DNA of 32,660 bases from Longilinea arvoryzae (GTDB lineage Bacteria; Chloroflexota; Anaerolineae; Anaerolineales; Anaerolineaceae), in contig NZ_DF967972.1 in NCBI RefSeq assembly GCF_001050235.1, forward strand, positions 2,247,894 through 2,280,553, given 5' to 3'. Below the pieces are notes generated by a model. It did not search any database, was not told where the DNA came from, and saw nothing but the letters and a program-made list of their open reading frames with translations. The position numbers and the translations under genes are program-made. Shown piece by piece: positions 23,142 to 30,870 of this stretch. Position 1 is the stretch's first letter, and each line of letters opens with the position of its first letter.

Positions 23142-23172
23142 AAAAAACCAGGGCTAAAGAGTTAGCCCTGGT
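23142..23172 (-). terminator. Terminator of the ROK kinase gene
   Basis: A perfect 11-base stem ACCAGGGCTAA/TTAGCCCTGGT (23147-23157 and 23162-23172) with a four-base loop. On the minus strand it is followed by TTTTTT. It lies 19 bases after the ROK stop codon. Confidence 0.85.
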
Positions 23173-23191
23173 GAACCTGCCTGAGTCTTGA

Positions 23192-24130
23192 TCAGATGTG
23201 ATCGTCCATTTTGGCCAATGCCAGCGCGCCCATCAGGCCGCAATCATCCCCCAACATGGCGTTGACGATCTGGAGATCTTTGACATATTCGGGCGAAATG
23301 ACGCGTTCGTTGAGGGCAATCCGCATCGGCGCCAAAAGCATTTCACCGCTCTTGGAAACACCGCCGCCGATGATCACGATGGATGGATTGAATAAATGCA
23401 GGAAATCAGCGAGCGCGTGACCGATGTAGGTGCCGGCTCTCTGGATGGCTTTGAGCGCCAGTGGGTCGCCCTGGGCAGCCGCCTGACTGATTTCTTTTGC
23501 GGAGGGATGCGGTCCTTTGAGGAGCGTCGAGGCAGCGCCGGCCGCCAATTTTTCGGCGACATAATTCGAAATGCCCGTTCCGGAGGCCAGGGCTTCGAGG
23601 TGACCGCGCTTGCCGCAGCCGCAGATTGGACCGTTTGGTTCCACCGTAATGTGGCCCAATTCGGCCGCCAACCCTCGCGCCCCCTGCAGCAAGCGATCGT
23701 TGTTGACGATGCCGCCGCCGATTCCGGTGCTGATGGTCAGATAGAGAACGTGGTGGAAACCCCGTCCGGCGCCAAACCGCCATTCGCCCAACGCGGCCAG
23801 GTTGGCATCGTTGCCGACAAAAACCGGAACATCGAAGCGATCTTCCAGGATCTGACGCAAGGGCAGGCCGTTCCAACCGGGTATGTTGGGAGTGACGTAA
23901 ATGATGCCCATTTCGGGGTCGACAAAGCCAGGCGCCGCAGCGCCTATGGCCCGGACATGGCCCCGGGTTGGCCATAATTCGCCGATCAAACCCGTGAGTC
24001 GATCGACGGCTGTTTCGCCAGCCGCCTGTGTGGGAATGCGCTTTTGCTGAATCATCTCCCCACTGGCTGCATCGAAAGTTGCTACGCGGAGCTGGGTTCC
24101 GCCAATATCGCATGCAATAAGTGCTTCCAT
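23192..24130 (-). CDS. ROK family sugar kinase, probable glucokinase
   Basis: 312 residues. ROK kinases phosphorylate glucose or related hexoses with ATP. The phosphate-binding CDIGGTQLR is at 7-15, the catalytic Asp is D108 in VGNDANLAALGEW, then STGIGGGIV. The zinc motif is ELGHITVEPNG followed by CGCGKRGHLE: the usual third Cys of CxCGxxGCxE is His here (H177), while H160, C170 and C172 are kept. There is no N-terminal helix-turn-helix, so it is an enzyme rather than a NagC-type repressor. Glucose is the best guess, but N-acetylmannosamine and fructose kinases share the fold. No SD; the -10 box ends 9 bases before the ATG. Divergent from yvcK. Confidence 0.88.
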   Translation of the reverse strand: MEALIACDIGGTQLRVATFDAASGEMIQQKRIPTQAAGETAVDRLTGLIGELWPTRGHVRAIGAAAPGFVDPEMGIIYVTPNIPGWNGLPLRQILEDRFDVPVFVGNDANLAALGEWRFGAGRGFHHVLYLTISTGIGGGIVNNDRLLQGARGLAAELGHITVEPNGPICGCGKRGHLEALASGTGISNYVAEKLAAGAASTLLKGPHPSAKEISQAAAQGDPLALKAIQRAGTYIGHALADFLHLFNPSIVIIGGGVSKSGEMLLAPMRIALNERVISPEYVKDLQIVNAMLGDDCGLMGALALAKMDDHI

Positions 24131-24139
24131 AACGGCTCG

Positions 24140-24145
24140 ATTATA
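24140..24145 (-). promoter_or_regulatory. ROK kinase -10 element, predicted near-leaderless
   Basis: TATAAT on the minus strand ends 9 bases before the ATG at 24130, leaving a leader of about 2-4 bases and no room for an SD. Two ATTAAT half-sites (24148-24153 and 24159-24164) lie just upstream and could be an operator. Confidence 0.5.
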
Positions 24146-24176
24146 GCATTAATAAACAATTAATCGTGAATATCTG

Positions 24177-24205
24177 TTGACGCTCTCCGAAAAGCCCATT
24201 ATGAT
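24177..24205 (+). promoter_or_regulatory. yvcK promoter, predicted leaderless transcript
   Basis: TTGACG (24177-24182), exactly 17 bases, TATGAT (24200-24205). Eight bases separate the -10 box from the ATG at 24214, so transcription would begin at or just before the start codon. Confidence 0.6.
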
Positions 24206-24213
24206 TCAACAGT

Positions 24214-25560
24214 ATGCGACGTAGTCAAAACTCCACCAAGCGTAGCTTTCTCAACCGCATAGGCGAATGGTTCCAGTGGCTGCTTCCCGGCCTGGGTGTG
24301 AAACGCTGGCTGTTGGTGATCCTGATCGGCACCACGCTGGTCGGTCTGGGTTTCGCAGTATCGATTTTGGACCTGTACCGCAATGCACCAGGAACCTGGT
24401 GGGGGCCGATCCTGCGTCTCCTTTCACTGCAGCGCCTGGACCGGGCCTTTCGGGCGTTGATATTTGGCGGATTCGGTCTGGGGACGATCCTGTTTGGAAT
24501 TTGGGGCCTGAACCGGGCTTTACTCAAGCCGTTCGTCCGCCCCGGAAAAACGATCCTGGAAACCGTCACAGCGTATCGCAAGAAAGAGCGCGGACCGCGT
24601 ATCGTTGTGATCGGCGGCGGCACCGGGCTTTCGGCGCTGCTGCGCGGGTTGAAGGCATATTCCAGCAACCTGACCGCGGTCGTCACCGTGGCGGATGACG
24701 GCGGTTCTTCGGGCGAACTGCGCAAAAGCCTGGGGATTCTGCCGCCGGGTGATATTCGCAACTGCCTGATCGCGCTTTCAGAAGACGAAGCGTTGCTTTC
24801 ACAGGTCTTTCAATACCGTTTTGCGAATGCGGGCAATCTGAGCGGTCATTCGTTTGGAAATTTGTTCATCAGCGCGTTGACTGAAATTACGGGCAGCTTC
24901 GAGGAAGCCGTGGCCGAATCGGGCCGGGTTCTGGCGGTCCAGGGGCAGGTCCTTCCGGCCACCCTGCACGATGTTCGCCTGGTGGCGGATATCACCGTGC
25001 CGTTGAAAAACCGCGATGTCCACGTCAAAGGCGAGAGTTCGATCCCAAAGGCAGCCGGTCAGGTGCGCCGGGTCTGGTTGGAGCCGAGCAATCCCCTGGC
25101 TTTTCCACCGGCCATCCAGGCGATCTTGAACGCCGATCTGATCCTGGTCGGGCCGGGCAGCCTGTACACCAGCCTGCTGCCGAACCTGTTGGTGCCGGAT
25201 CTGGCAGCTGCGCTGCGCGCGAGCCGGGCGTTGAAGTTCTATATCTGCAATGTTGCCACGCAGCCTGGAGAAACAGACGGTTTTACCTGCGGCGCGCATG
25301 TACATACCATCGAAAAGCATATGGGAGGGCCGGTTTTCGACCTGATCCTTTGCAATGATCGCCAGGAAGGCAATCTTCCCGAATCAATCGACTGGACGCG
25401 TCTGGAACCCGAATTGAAGGAGCAATATTCGGTTTACCAGACCGATCTGGTGGATGTCGAGAATCCATGGCGGCACGATTCGTTAAAGCTGGCGCGTACG
25501 ATCATGGATTTGTATAATGAAAGGACCGGCCCTTTGGCTGGACGTGATGACAGCTTGTGA
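24214..25560 (+). CDS. yvcK: YvcK/CofD-like protein (gluconeogenesis factor) with N-terminal membrane segments
   Basis: 448 residues. The core from about 128 on has the glycine loop VVIGGGTGLSALLRGLK, VTVADDGGSSGELR, LPPGDIRNCLIAL, LILVGPGSLYTSLLPNL and the NVATQPGETDGFT segment. All of these match YvcK, a UDP-sugar-binding protein needed for growth on gluconeogenic carbon and for cell shape in Bacillus. About 125 residues precede the core and carry two hydrophobic helices (about 32-54 and 80-100). Bacillus YvcK lacks these, so this form is probably tethered to the membrane. No SD is present. Divergent from the ROK kinase and upstream of gap and pgk, so the region groups sugar-metabolism genes. 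Confidence 0.88.
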   Translation: MRRSQNSTKRSFLNRIGEWFQWLLPGLGVKRWLLVILIGTTLVGLGFAVSILDLYRNAPGTWWGPILRLLSLQRLDRAFRALIFGGFGLGTILFGIWGLNRALLKPFVRPGKTILETVTAYRKKERGPRIVVIGGGTGLSALLRGLKAYSSNLTAVVTVADDGGSSGELRKSLGILPPGDIRNCLIALSEDEALLSQVFQYRFANAGNLSGHSFGNLFISALTEITGSFEEAVAESGRVLAVQGQVLPATLHDVRLVADITVPLKNRDVHVKGESSIPKAAGQVRRVWLEPSNPLAFPPAIQAILNADLILVGPGSLYTSLLPNLLVPDLAAALRASRALKFYICNVATQPGETDGFTCGAHVHTIEKHMGGPVFDLILCNDRQEGNLPESIDWTRLEPELKEQYSVYQTDLVDVENPWRHDSLKLARTIMDLYNERTGPLAGRDDSL

Positions 25561-25598
25561 AAAAAACAACAAATTGCGTATATTGCCATGCTGAGAAC

Positions 25599-25607
25599 AT
25601 GGTAAAA
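25599..25607 (+). promoter_or_regulatory. gap promoter, extended -10
   Basis: TG-G-TAAAAT (25599-25607), an extended -10 element about 32 bases before the gap ATG. No good -35 at the usual distance. Confidence 0.45.
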
Positions 25608-25639
25608 TCAGAATGTTTACATATCTTGGAGGTGTATCC

Positions 25640-26692
25640 ATGACGATCAAAGTAGGCATCAATGGTTTCGGCCGTATCGGCCGGCAAGTCTTGAAGGCCA
25701 TCAAGCAGCGCTATCCAGGTGAGTTGGAAGTGGTTGCGATTAATGACCTGTTCGATTCAAAAACCAACGCACATCTGTTCAAGTACGACTCGAATTATGG
25801 GATCTATCCGGGTGAGGTCGAAATCGATGGAAATGATCTCCTGATCGACGGCAAGAAGGTCAAGGTATTCGCCGAGAAGGATCCGGGCGCACTGCCCTGG
25901 TCGAGTCTGGGTGTGGATATCGTGATCGAATCGACCGGCCTTTTTACCGACGCCAACGGTGATCCGGCCAAGGGCAGAGCAGGCGCCCGCGTGCACATCG
26001 AAAAAGGCGGCGCCAGGAAGGTTATCATCAGCGCCCCGGCCAAGAACGAAGATATTACCATTGTGATGGGCGTCAACGACGATAAGTACGATCCCGCCAA
26101 GCACAACGTTCTGTCCAACGCTTCCTGCACCACCAACTGCCTGGCTCCGGCGGCCAAGATCGTAAACGACCTGTTCAAGATCCAGTACGCCACCATGACC
26201 ACCATCCATTCGTATACGAATGATCAGGTCATCCTGGATCAGGGTCACCGCAAAGAATTGCGCCGCTCCCGCGCCGCTGGCCTGAACATCATCCCGACCA
26301 CCACCGGGGCTGCCAAGGCAGTCGCGCTGGTAATCCCCGAACTGAAGGGTAAGTTCGACGGCTATTCCCTGCGCGTTCCTACCCCCACCGTTTCGATTGT
26401 CGATTTCACGGCCACCATTGAAAAAGCCACCACCAAAGACGAATTGAACGCGGCCTTCCTGGAAGCTTCCAAGGGCGCCCTCAAGGGCATTCTGGGTGTC
26501 ACCCATGGTCAATATAACGACCCGTTGGTATCGATGGATTTCAAAGGCGATCCCCGCTCCTCGATCGTCGATCTGCCCAACACCATGGTGATGGGCGGCA
26601 ACCTGATCAAGGTCGTAGCCTGGTACGATAACGAATGGGGCTATTCCTGCCGCACTGCCGATATGGCAGCGATGCTGGCCAAGTCTCTCTAA
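25640..26692 (+). CDS. gap: Glyceraldehyde-3-phosphate dehydrogenase, type I
   Basis: 350 residues from the ATG at 25640, chosen because TTGGAGG precedes it by seven bases and INGFGRIGR then falls at the usual place. The enzyme oxidises glyceraldehyde-3-phosphate with NAD(P) and phosphate to 1,3-bisphosphoglycerate. The catalytic Cys is C163 in SNASCTTNC; the Rossmann GxGxxG is near residue 8, and the C-terminal [11 protein letters not shown] is intact. Slightly longer than the usual 335 residues, with a small insertion after [16 protein letters not shown]. pgk follows after 82 bases in the same direction, separated by a perfect inverted repeat. Confidence 0.97.
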   Translation: MTIKVGINGFGRIGRQVLKAIKQRYPGELEVVAINDLFDSKTNAHLFKYDSNYGIYPGEVEIDGNDLLIDGKKVKVFAEKDPGALPWSSLGVDIVIESTGLFTDANGDPAKGRAGARVHIEKGGARKVIISAPAKNEDITIVMGVNDDKYDPAKHNVLSNASCTTNCLAPAAKIVNDLFKIQYATMTTIHSYTNDQVILDQGHRKELRRSRAAGLNIIPTTTGAAKAVALVIPELKGKFDGYSLRVPTPTVSIVDFTATIEKATTKDELNAAFLEASKGALKGILGVTHGQYNDPLVSMDFKGDPRSSIVDLPNTMVMGGNLIKVVAWYDNEWGYSCRTADMAAMLAKSL

Positions 26693-26713
26693 CCTGCGAT
26701 AAAGTATGATCCA

Positions 26714-26753
26714 GTAATGCGTAATCTGCCGCAAGTCTCAGATTACGCATTAC
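26714..26753. repeat. Perfect 15-base inverted repeat between gap and pgk
   Basis: Arms GTAATGCGTAATCTG (26714-26728) and CAGATTACGCATTAC (26739-26753) enclose a 10-base loop. There is no T-run after it (GTTTATC follows), so it is a poor intrinsic terminator. It may be an RNA-stabilising or processing hairpin, or a copy of a dispersed palindromic repeat. Confidence 0.8.
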
Positions 26754-26774
26754 GTTTATCAAGAGGAGGGTAGG

Positions 26775-27953
26775 ATGTTCAGTAAAAAAACCATTCGAGA
26801 TATTGATGTCAACGGGAAAAAAGTATTCGTGCGCGTGGACTTCAATGTTCCCATCAAAGACGGTAAAGTTGGCGATGATACCCGTATTCGCGCGGCGCTG
26901 CCCACCATCCAATACCTGCTGGAGCACGGCGCAGCCGTCATTCTGGCTTCGCACCTGGGACGCCCCAAGGGTGGACCCGATCCCAAGTACAGTCTGAAAC
27001 CCGTCGCGGATTATCTGGCCGGTCTGTTGGGCAAACCGGTGGCCTTCGCTGAGGACTGCATCGGGCCGGCTGCAAAAGCCGCCGCCGCGGCGCTGAAACC
27101 GGGCTCCGTGCTGGTGCTGGAAAATACCCGCTTCCACGCGGAAGAAGAAAAGAACGACCCTGAGATGGCCAAACAACTGGCCGCGCTGGCGGATATTTAC
27201 GTCAACGACGCCTTTGGAACCGCGCACCGCGCCCATGCCTCCACAGAGGGTATCGCTCGCATTTTGCCGGTTGCAGTGGCAGGCTTTTTGATGGAAAAAG
27301 AAATCCAGTACCTGGGCCAGGCCATTGCCAATCCCAAGCGCCCGTTTGTTGCCATTCTGGGCGGCGCCAAGATCAGCGACAAGATCGGCGTCATTCGCAA
27401 TCTGCTCGAAAAAGCGGATGCAATCCTGATCGGCGGCGGGATGGCCAACACCTTCTTCAAGGCACAGGGTTATCCGGTTGCGGATTCGTTGGTCGAAGAC
27501 GAAGCGCTCGAAACGGCAAAAGAAATGTTAGCGAAGGGTGGCAACAAGCTGCGTCTGCCCTTCGATGTGGTCATTGCCAACGCCTTCGACGCTGCGGCTG
27601 AGTCCAAGGTGATGCAGGTCGGCCCGATTCCGGAGGGCTGGCGCATCTTGGACATCGGCCCGGAAACCGTCAAGGCATACAGCAAGGTGATCGCCGGCGC
27701 CGGCACGGTGGTGTGGAACGGCCCGATGGGCGTGTTCGAGCTGCCGAAGTTCGCCGAAGGCACTTTTGGTATCGCCCACGCCGTGGCTGCCAGCAAGGCG
27801 ATCAGCGTGGTCGGCGGCGGCGACTCGGTCGCGGCCATCCAGCAATCCGGCCTGGCGGACAAGATCACGCATATCTCCACCGGCGGCGGCGCTTCGTTGG
27901 AAATGCTCGAAGGCCTGGAACTTCCGGGTGTGGCGGCGCTCAACGACCGCTAA
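26775..27953 (+). CDS. pgk: Phosphoglycerate kinase
   Basis: 392 residues, normal for bacteria. It converts 1,3-bisphosphoglycerate and ADP to 3-phosphoglycerate and ATP. The signature [20 protein letters not shown] lies at about 17-36; [52 protein letters not shown] and the nucleotide-binding GGGDSVAAI and TGGGASLE are all present. AGAGGAGGG precedes the ATG. It follows gap and probably shares its transcript, subject to the hairpin between them. A strong terminator closes the unit. Confidence 0.98.
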   Translation: MFSKKTIRDIDVNGKKVFVRVDFNVPIKDGKVGDDTRIRAALPTIQYLLEHGAAVILASHLGRPKGGPDPKYSLKPVADYLAGLLGKPVAFAEDCIGPAAKAAAAALKPGSVLVLENTRFHAEEEKNDPEMAKQLAALADIYVNDAFGTAHRAHASTEGIARILPVAVAGFLMEKEIQYLGQAIANPKRPFVAILGGAKISDKIGVIRNLLEKADAILIGGGMANTFFKAQGYPVADSLVEDEALETAKEMLAKGGNKLRLPFDVVIANAFDAAAESKVMQVGPIPEGWRILDIGPETVKAYSKVIAGAGTVVWNGPMGVFELPKFAEGTFGIAHAVAASKAISVVGGGDSVAAIQQSGLADKITHISTGGGASLEMLEGLELPGVAALNDR

Positions 27954-27975
27954 ACTTCAGGTTTAGACCCCGTCT

Positions 27976-28014
27976 GAGACGCCGAGAAGGCTTCGGCGTC
28001 TCTTCTCTTTTTTT
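27976..28014 (+). terminator. pgk terminator
   Basis: Ten-base perfect stem GAGACGCCGA/TCGGCGTCTC (27976-27985, 27993-28002), loop of seven, followed by TTCTCTTTTTTT. The next gene starts only 17 bases later. Confidence 0.9.
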
Positions 28015-28030
28015 ACACGAAAGGTGCCCG

Positions 28031-28477
28031 ATGGTAAAGAAATCTCTTCCCGCATGGATCAAATGGGCGTCTCTCCTGATCGGCGCATTTCTCCTGATCC
28101 AGTTGATCCCTTATGGTAAAGCGCATACCAATCCACCTGTGACCGGCGAGCCGAAGTGGCAGGATGCAGCCACGGCCGACCTGGTGAAGCGCGCCTGTTA
28201 TGACTGCCACAGTAATGAGACCGTCTGGCCGTGGTACAGCAGTGTTGCGCCGGCCTCCTGGCTGATTCAGCACGATGTGGATGAAGCCCGCCAGATCGTG
28301 AATTTTTCGAATTGGAACGCCATGAGCGGAAGGGATGTCGACAGGATTACGAGAGTGATTCAGGAAGGCGAGATGCCGCCGATCCAATTCACGCTCATTC
28401 ACGCGGAAGCACGTCTCTCGAATCAGGAAAAAGCGCAATTGATCTCGGGCCTGTCGAACAGCCTGGCTGCTCGATAG
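28031..28477 (+). CDS. Haem-binding (CxxCH) membrane-anchored protein
   Basis: 148 residues. An N-terminal hydrophobic helix (about 10-27, WIKWASLLIGAFLLIQLIP) anchors the protein with the rest outside. A c-type haem attachment motif CYDCH lies at 56-60 in the context SNETVWPWYSSVAPASWLI, followed by WNAMSG and GEMPPIQFTLIH. The pattern matches the Haem_bd domain family, in which a downstream Met or His can be the second haem ligand. It is probably an extracytoplasmic electron-transfer or haem-sensing protein; the partner is not in the window. A weak SD (AAAGG) precedes the ATG, which sits just after the pgk terminator. Confidence 0.8.
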   Translation: MVKKSLPAWIKWASLLIGAFLLIQLIPYGKAHTNPPVTGEPKWQDAATADLVKRACYDCHSNETVWPWYSSVAPASWLIQHDVDEARQIVNFSNWNAMSGRDVDRITRVIQEGEMPPIQFTLIHAEARLSNQEKAQLISGLSNSLAAR

Positions 28478-28506
28478 ATCAGCCGGCCGCGGATTTTGAA
28501 AAAGGC

Positions 28507-28535
28507 TGGACAAAAGTCCCGCCATCGGGTAAAAT
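28507..28535 (+). promoter_or_regulatory. rpsT promoter
   Basis: TGGACA (28507-28512), 17-base spacer, TAAAAT (28530-28535). Leader of about 40 bases to the rpsT start. Confidence 0.55.
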
Positions 28536-28582
28536 CTGTGTTCGCAATCATACGCACGAGATAGAGTTCTGGAGGAAGGGCT

Positions 28583-28846
28583 TTGGCTAACATTAAGTCT
28601 GCGATTAAGCGCAATAAGCAAAATGAAAAGCGCCGTCTGCGCAACCGCTTTTACCGCGGCGCTGCGCGCACGCTTGTTTCTAAGGCAAAGAGCACGATTG
28701 TGACCGGCGAAGCGGAGCCATCCAAAGCCGCCGTGGCTTTGGCCATCGAAGCGTTGGATAAAGCCGCCGCGCAGGGTGTCATTCACAAGAATAACGCTGC
28801 TCGCCGCAAAAGCCGCCTGATGAAGCGCTTTAACAGCCTGGCGTAA
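28583..28846 (+). CDS. rpsT: Ribosomal protein S20
   Basis: 87 residues with a TTG start at 28583, preceded by a strong GGAGGAAGGG. S20 binds 16S rRNA early in 30S assembly. The sequence is highly basic and helical: ANIKSAIKRNKQNEKRRLRN at the N-terminus and HKNNAARRKSRLMKRFNSLA at the C-terminus, both typical. TTG starts are common for rpsT and can serve in its autoregulation in other bacteria. It stands alone between its promoter and a terminator. Confidence 0.96.
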   Translation: MANIKSAIKRNKQNEKRRLRNRFYRGAARTLVSKAKSTIVTGEAEPSKAAVALAIEALDKAAAQGVIHKNNAARRKSRLMKRFNSLA

Positions 28847-28894
28847 TCATCCGGCTGGATCCTCGTTCACGCGAGGAACTGAAATTACAGCAAT

Positions 28895-28923
28895 ATAGCG
28901 GGAGCCGCTTAAGCTCCCGCTAT
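28895..28923 (+). terminator. rpsT terminator
   Basis: Eleven-base perfect stem ATAGCGGGAGC/GCTCCCGCTAT with a seven-base loop, followed by the moderately T-rich TGTTGTCGT. A smaller hairpin CCTCG/CGAGG (28861-28876) precedes it. Confidence 0.65.
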
Positions 28924-28965
28924 TGTTGTCGTATCCCCAGCGGGAAATCCCTCGGATTGGGTTCG

Positions 28966-28974
28966 TGTTATAAT
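28966..28974 (+). promoter_or_regulatory. argS promoter, extended -10
   Basis: TG-T-TATAAT (28966-28974), an extended -10 box, 45 bases before the argS ATG. The -35 is poor, as is common for extended -10 promoters. Confidence 0.55.
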
Positions 28975-29018
28975 CGGCATTCGTAGTCATTCTTATCGAT
29001 ACATCGGGGAGGATCGGA

Positions 29019-30785
29019 ATGTTTGAACTTGAGCAGAAGCGCATCGAAGACCAAATCCGCGCTTATTGTGCGGATTCTGGTTTGCCTGAGCCCAAACTTC
29101 AATGGTCCTCGATCCCGTTCAGCGGACACTGGGGGATTTCCACCTCGTTTTTTCAACTGGCCGCGCAGGAAGCGCGTGAAAAAGGCCTCAAGGGCAACGT
29201 AGGCGAGCGGGCGCAGGCGATTGCCAGCGGCGCCGCTGCAGTGTTGGGCTCTCCCGAGGGCTTCGAACGTCTGGAAGCCGTGCGCGGTTACCTTAATTTG
29301 TATTTTTCGACCGCAGAATACACCCGGCGCGTGCTGGATACCGTTCTGACCCAGGGTGATGCGTTTGGGTGCGGTAAGCCAAAGGGAGAGCAGGTGATGG
29401 TCGAATTCTCCCAACCCAATACGCATAAGGCTTTCCACGTGGGCCATCTGCGCAGCGCCATCCTGGGGGATGTGCTGGGCCATATTCTGGAAGCGGCCGG
29501 TTATGATGTGGTGCGCGCCAATTATCCCGGCGACATCGGCCTGCACGTCATCAAGTGGATGTGGAACTATATGAAGTTCCACATGGGTGAAAAACCGCAG
29601 CAGGATATCACGCGCTGGATGGGCGACCTGTACAGCGAAGCCAGCAAACGGCTGGAGGCCAACCCGGACCTGGAAGCCGAGGTGCGCGAGGTCTATTCCC
29701 GCTGGGACAAACAGGACCCCGATTTGGTGGCGCTGTGGAAGGAAACCCGCCAGTGGTCGCTGGACGGCTTCAAAGAGATGTACGAGCTGCTGGGCATCCA
29801 CTTCGACGTGTACTACTTCCAAAGCATGGTCGAAGAGAGCGGCAAGCAGATGGTGGCCGATTTGATCGCCCGCGGCATTGCCAAGGACGAGCGCCCGGAC
29901 GGCGCGGTGATCGTCAAGCTGGATGAACTGTTGGGCCTGACCAAAGAAAAGTACCGCGTGATGGTGGTTCTGCGCTCGGATGGCACGGCCCTGTACGCGA
30001 CCGAGGACCTGGCCCTGGCGGCCCGCAAATTCGCGGATTACCCCAATCTGGCGCGCTCGCTATATGTGGTCGATGTACGCCAGTCGCTGCACTTTCAACA
30101 GGTCTTCAAAACCCTGGAACTGGCCGGTTTTCCCTGGGCGACGCGCTGCCAGCACATCCCCTATGAACTGGTGACGCTGCCCGGCAATGTGGCCATGGCC
30201 TCCCGCGAAGGCACTGTGGTGCTGCTGGAGGACCTGGTGCGGGAAGCAACCGCGCGGGCGCTGTCCATCGTTCAGACCAAGAATCCGGAACTCTCGGCCG
30301 AAAAGCAGCTTGAAATCGCGCAGGCGGTCGCTCTGGGCGCCATCCGCTACTCGATGATCTCGCGCGAGAACACCAAAGTGGTAACCTTCGATTGGGAAGC
30401 CGTGCTGAACTTCGACGGGCAGGCCGCGCCCTATATTCAATATGCCTACGTCCGGGCCGGCAGTATCCTCCGCAAGTGGGGCAAAGAAATGCCTCCCTCG
30501 GCTCTTCCGGCTTACGAACTTTCGCCAGCCGAAGTACAATTGGTGGAGGTAATTTCGCGCTTGCCAGGCGAGATCCAGACGGCGGCAAACGATTATCGAC
30601 CGATGACGTTGTCCAACCTGGCCTACGATCTGGCCAAAGCGTTCAACGATTTTTACAACCAGTGCCCGGTCCTGCAAGCCGAGCCAGCCGTGCGCGATGG
30701 CCGCCTGCGTTTGGTGGCGGCGGCTCGCCAGGCCATTGGAAATGCCTTGAATGTGTTGGGCGTCATCGCCCCCCAGGCGATGTGA
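29019..30785 (+). CDS. argS: Arginyl-tRNA synthetase
   Basis: 588 residues. A class I synthetase attaching arginine to tRNA-Arg. After an N-terminal additional domain (about 1-125), the catalytic region has VEFSQPNTHKAFHVGHLRSAILGD, where HVGH is the HIGH motif, then NYPGDIGLHV and the MASREG segment that replaces KMSKS. The C-terminal anticodon-binding domain holds YAYVRAGSILRK and the usual ending LGVIAPQAM. GGGAGGA precedes the ATG by five bases. The last 24 bases of the gene are repeated twice more immediately downstream. Confidence 0.96.
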   Translation: MFELEQKRIEDQIRAYCADSGLPEPKLQWSSIPFSGHWGISTSFFQLAAQEAREKGLKGNVGERAQAIASGAAAVLGSPEGFERLEAVRGYLNLYFSTAEYTRRVLDTVLTQGDAFGCGKPKGEQVMVEFSQPNTHKAFHVGHLRSAILGDVLGHILEAAGYDVVRANYPGDIGLHVIKWMWNYMKFHMGEKPQQDITRWMGDLYSEASKRLEANPDLEAEVREVYSRWDKQDPDLVALWKETRQWSLDGFKEMYELLGIHFDVYYFQSMVEESGKQMVADLIARGIAKDERPDGAVIVKLDELLGLTKEKYRVMVVLRSDGTALYATEDLALAARKFADYPNLARSLYVVDVRQSLHFQQVFKTLELAGFPWATRCQHIPYELVTLPGNVAMASREGTVVLLEDLVREATARALSIVQTKNPELSAEKQLEIAQAVALGAIRYSMISRENTKVVTFDWEAVLNFDGQAAPYIQYAYVRAGSILRKWGKEMPPSALPAYELSPAEVQLVEVISRLPGEIQTAANDYRPMTLSNLAYDLAKAFNDFYNQCPVLQAEPAVRDGRLRLVAAARQAIGNALNVLGVIAPQAM

Positions 30786-30841
30786 AAGGGCGCCATCGTC
30801 CCTTAGGCGATGTGAAGGGCACCATCGTCCCCTTGGCGATG
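30762..30841 (+). repeat. Three tandem 29-30 base repeats at the 3' end of argS
   Basis: Units beginning at about 30762, 30792 and 30821 share CATCG-N9-CGATG and the following GTGAAGGGC-like spacer. The first unit is the argS 3' end itself (coding VIAPQAM and the stop). The second and third lie after the stop, before the next gene's SD. Each unit can fold into a small CATCG/CGATG hairpin. Confidence 0.85.
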
Positions 30842-30870
30842 CTCATAACATTTTCGTAGGAGACTTTTGT

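Noticed and set aside
30762..30841. CRISPR array
   Set aside because: The units are directly abutting with no unique spacers, overlap the argS coding end, and no cas genes are near.
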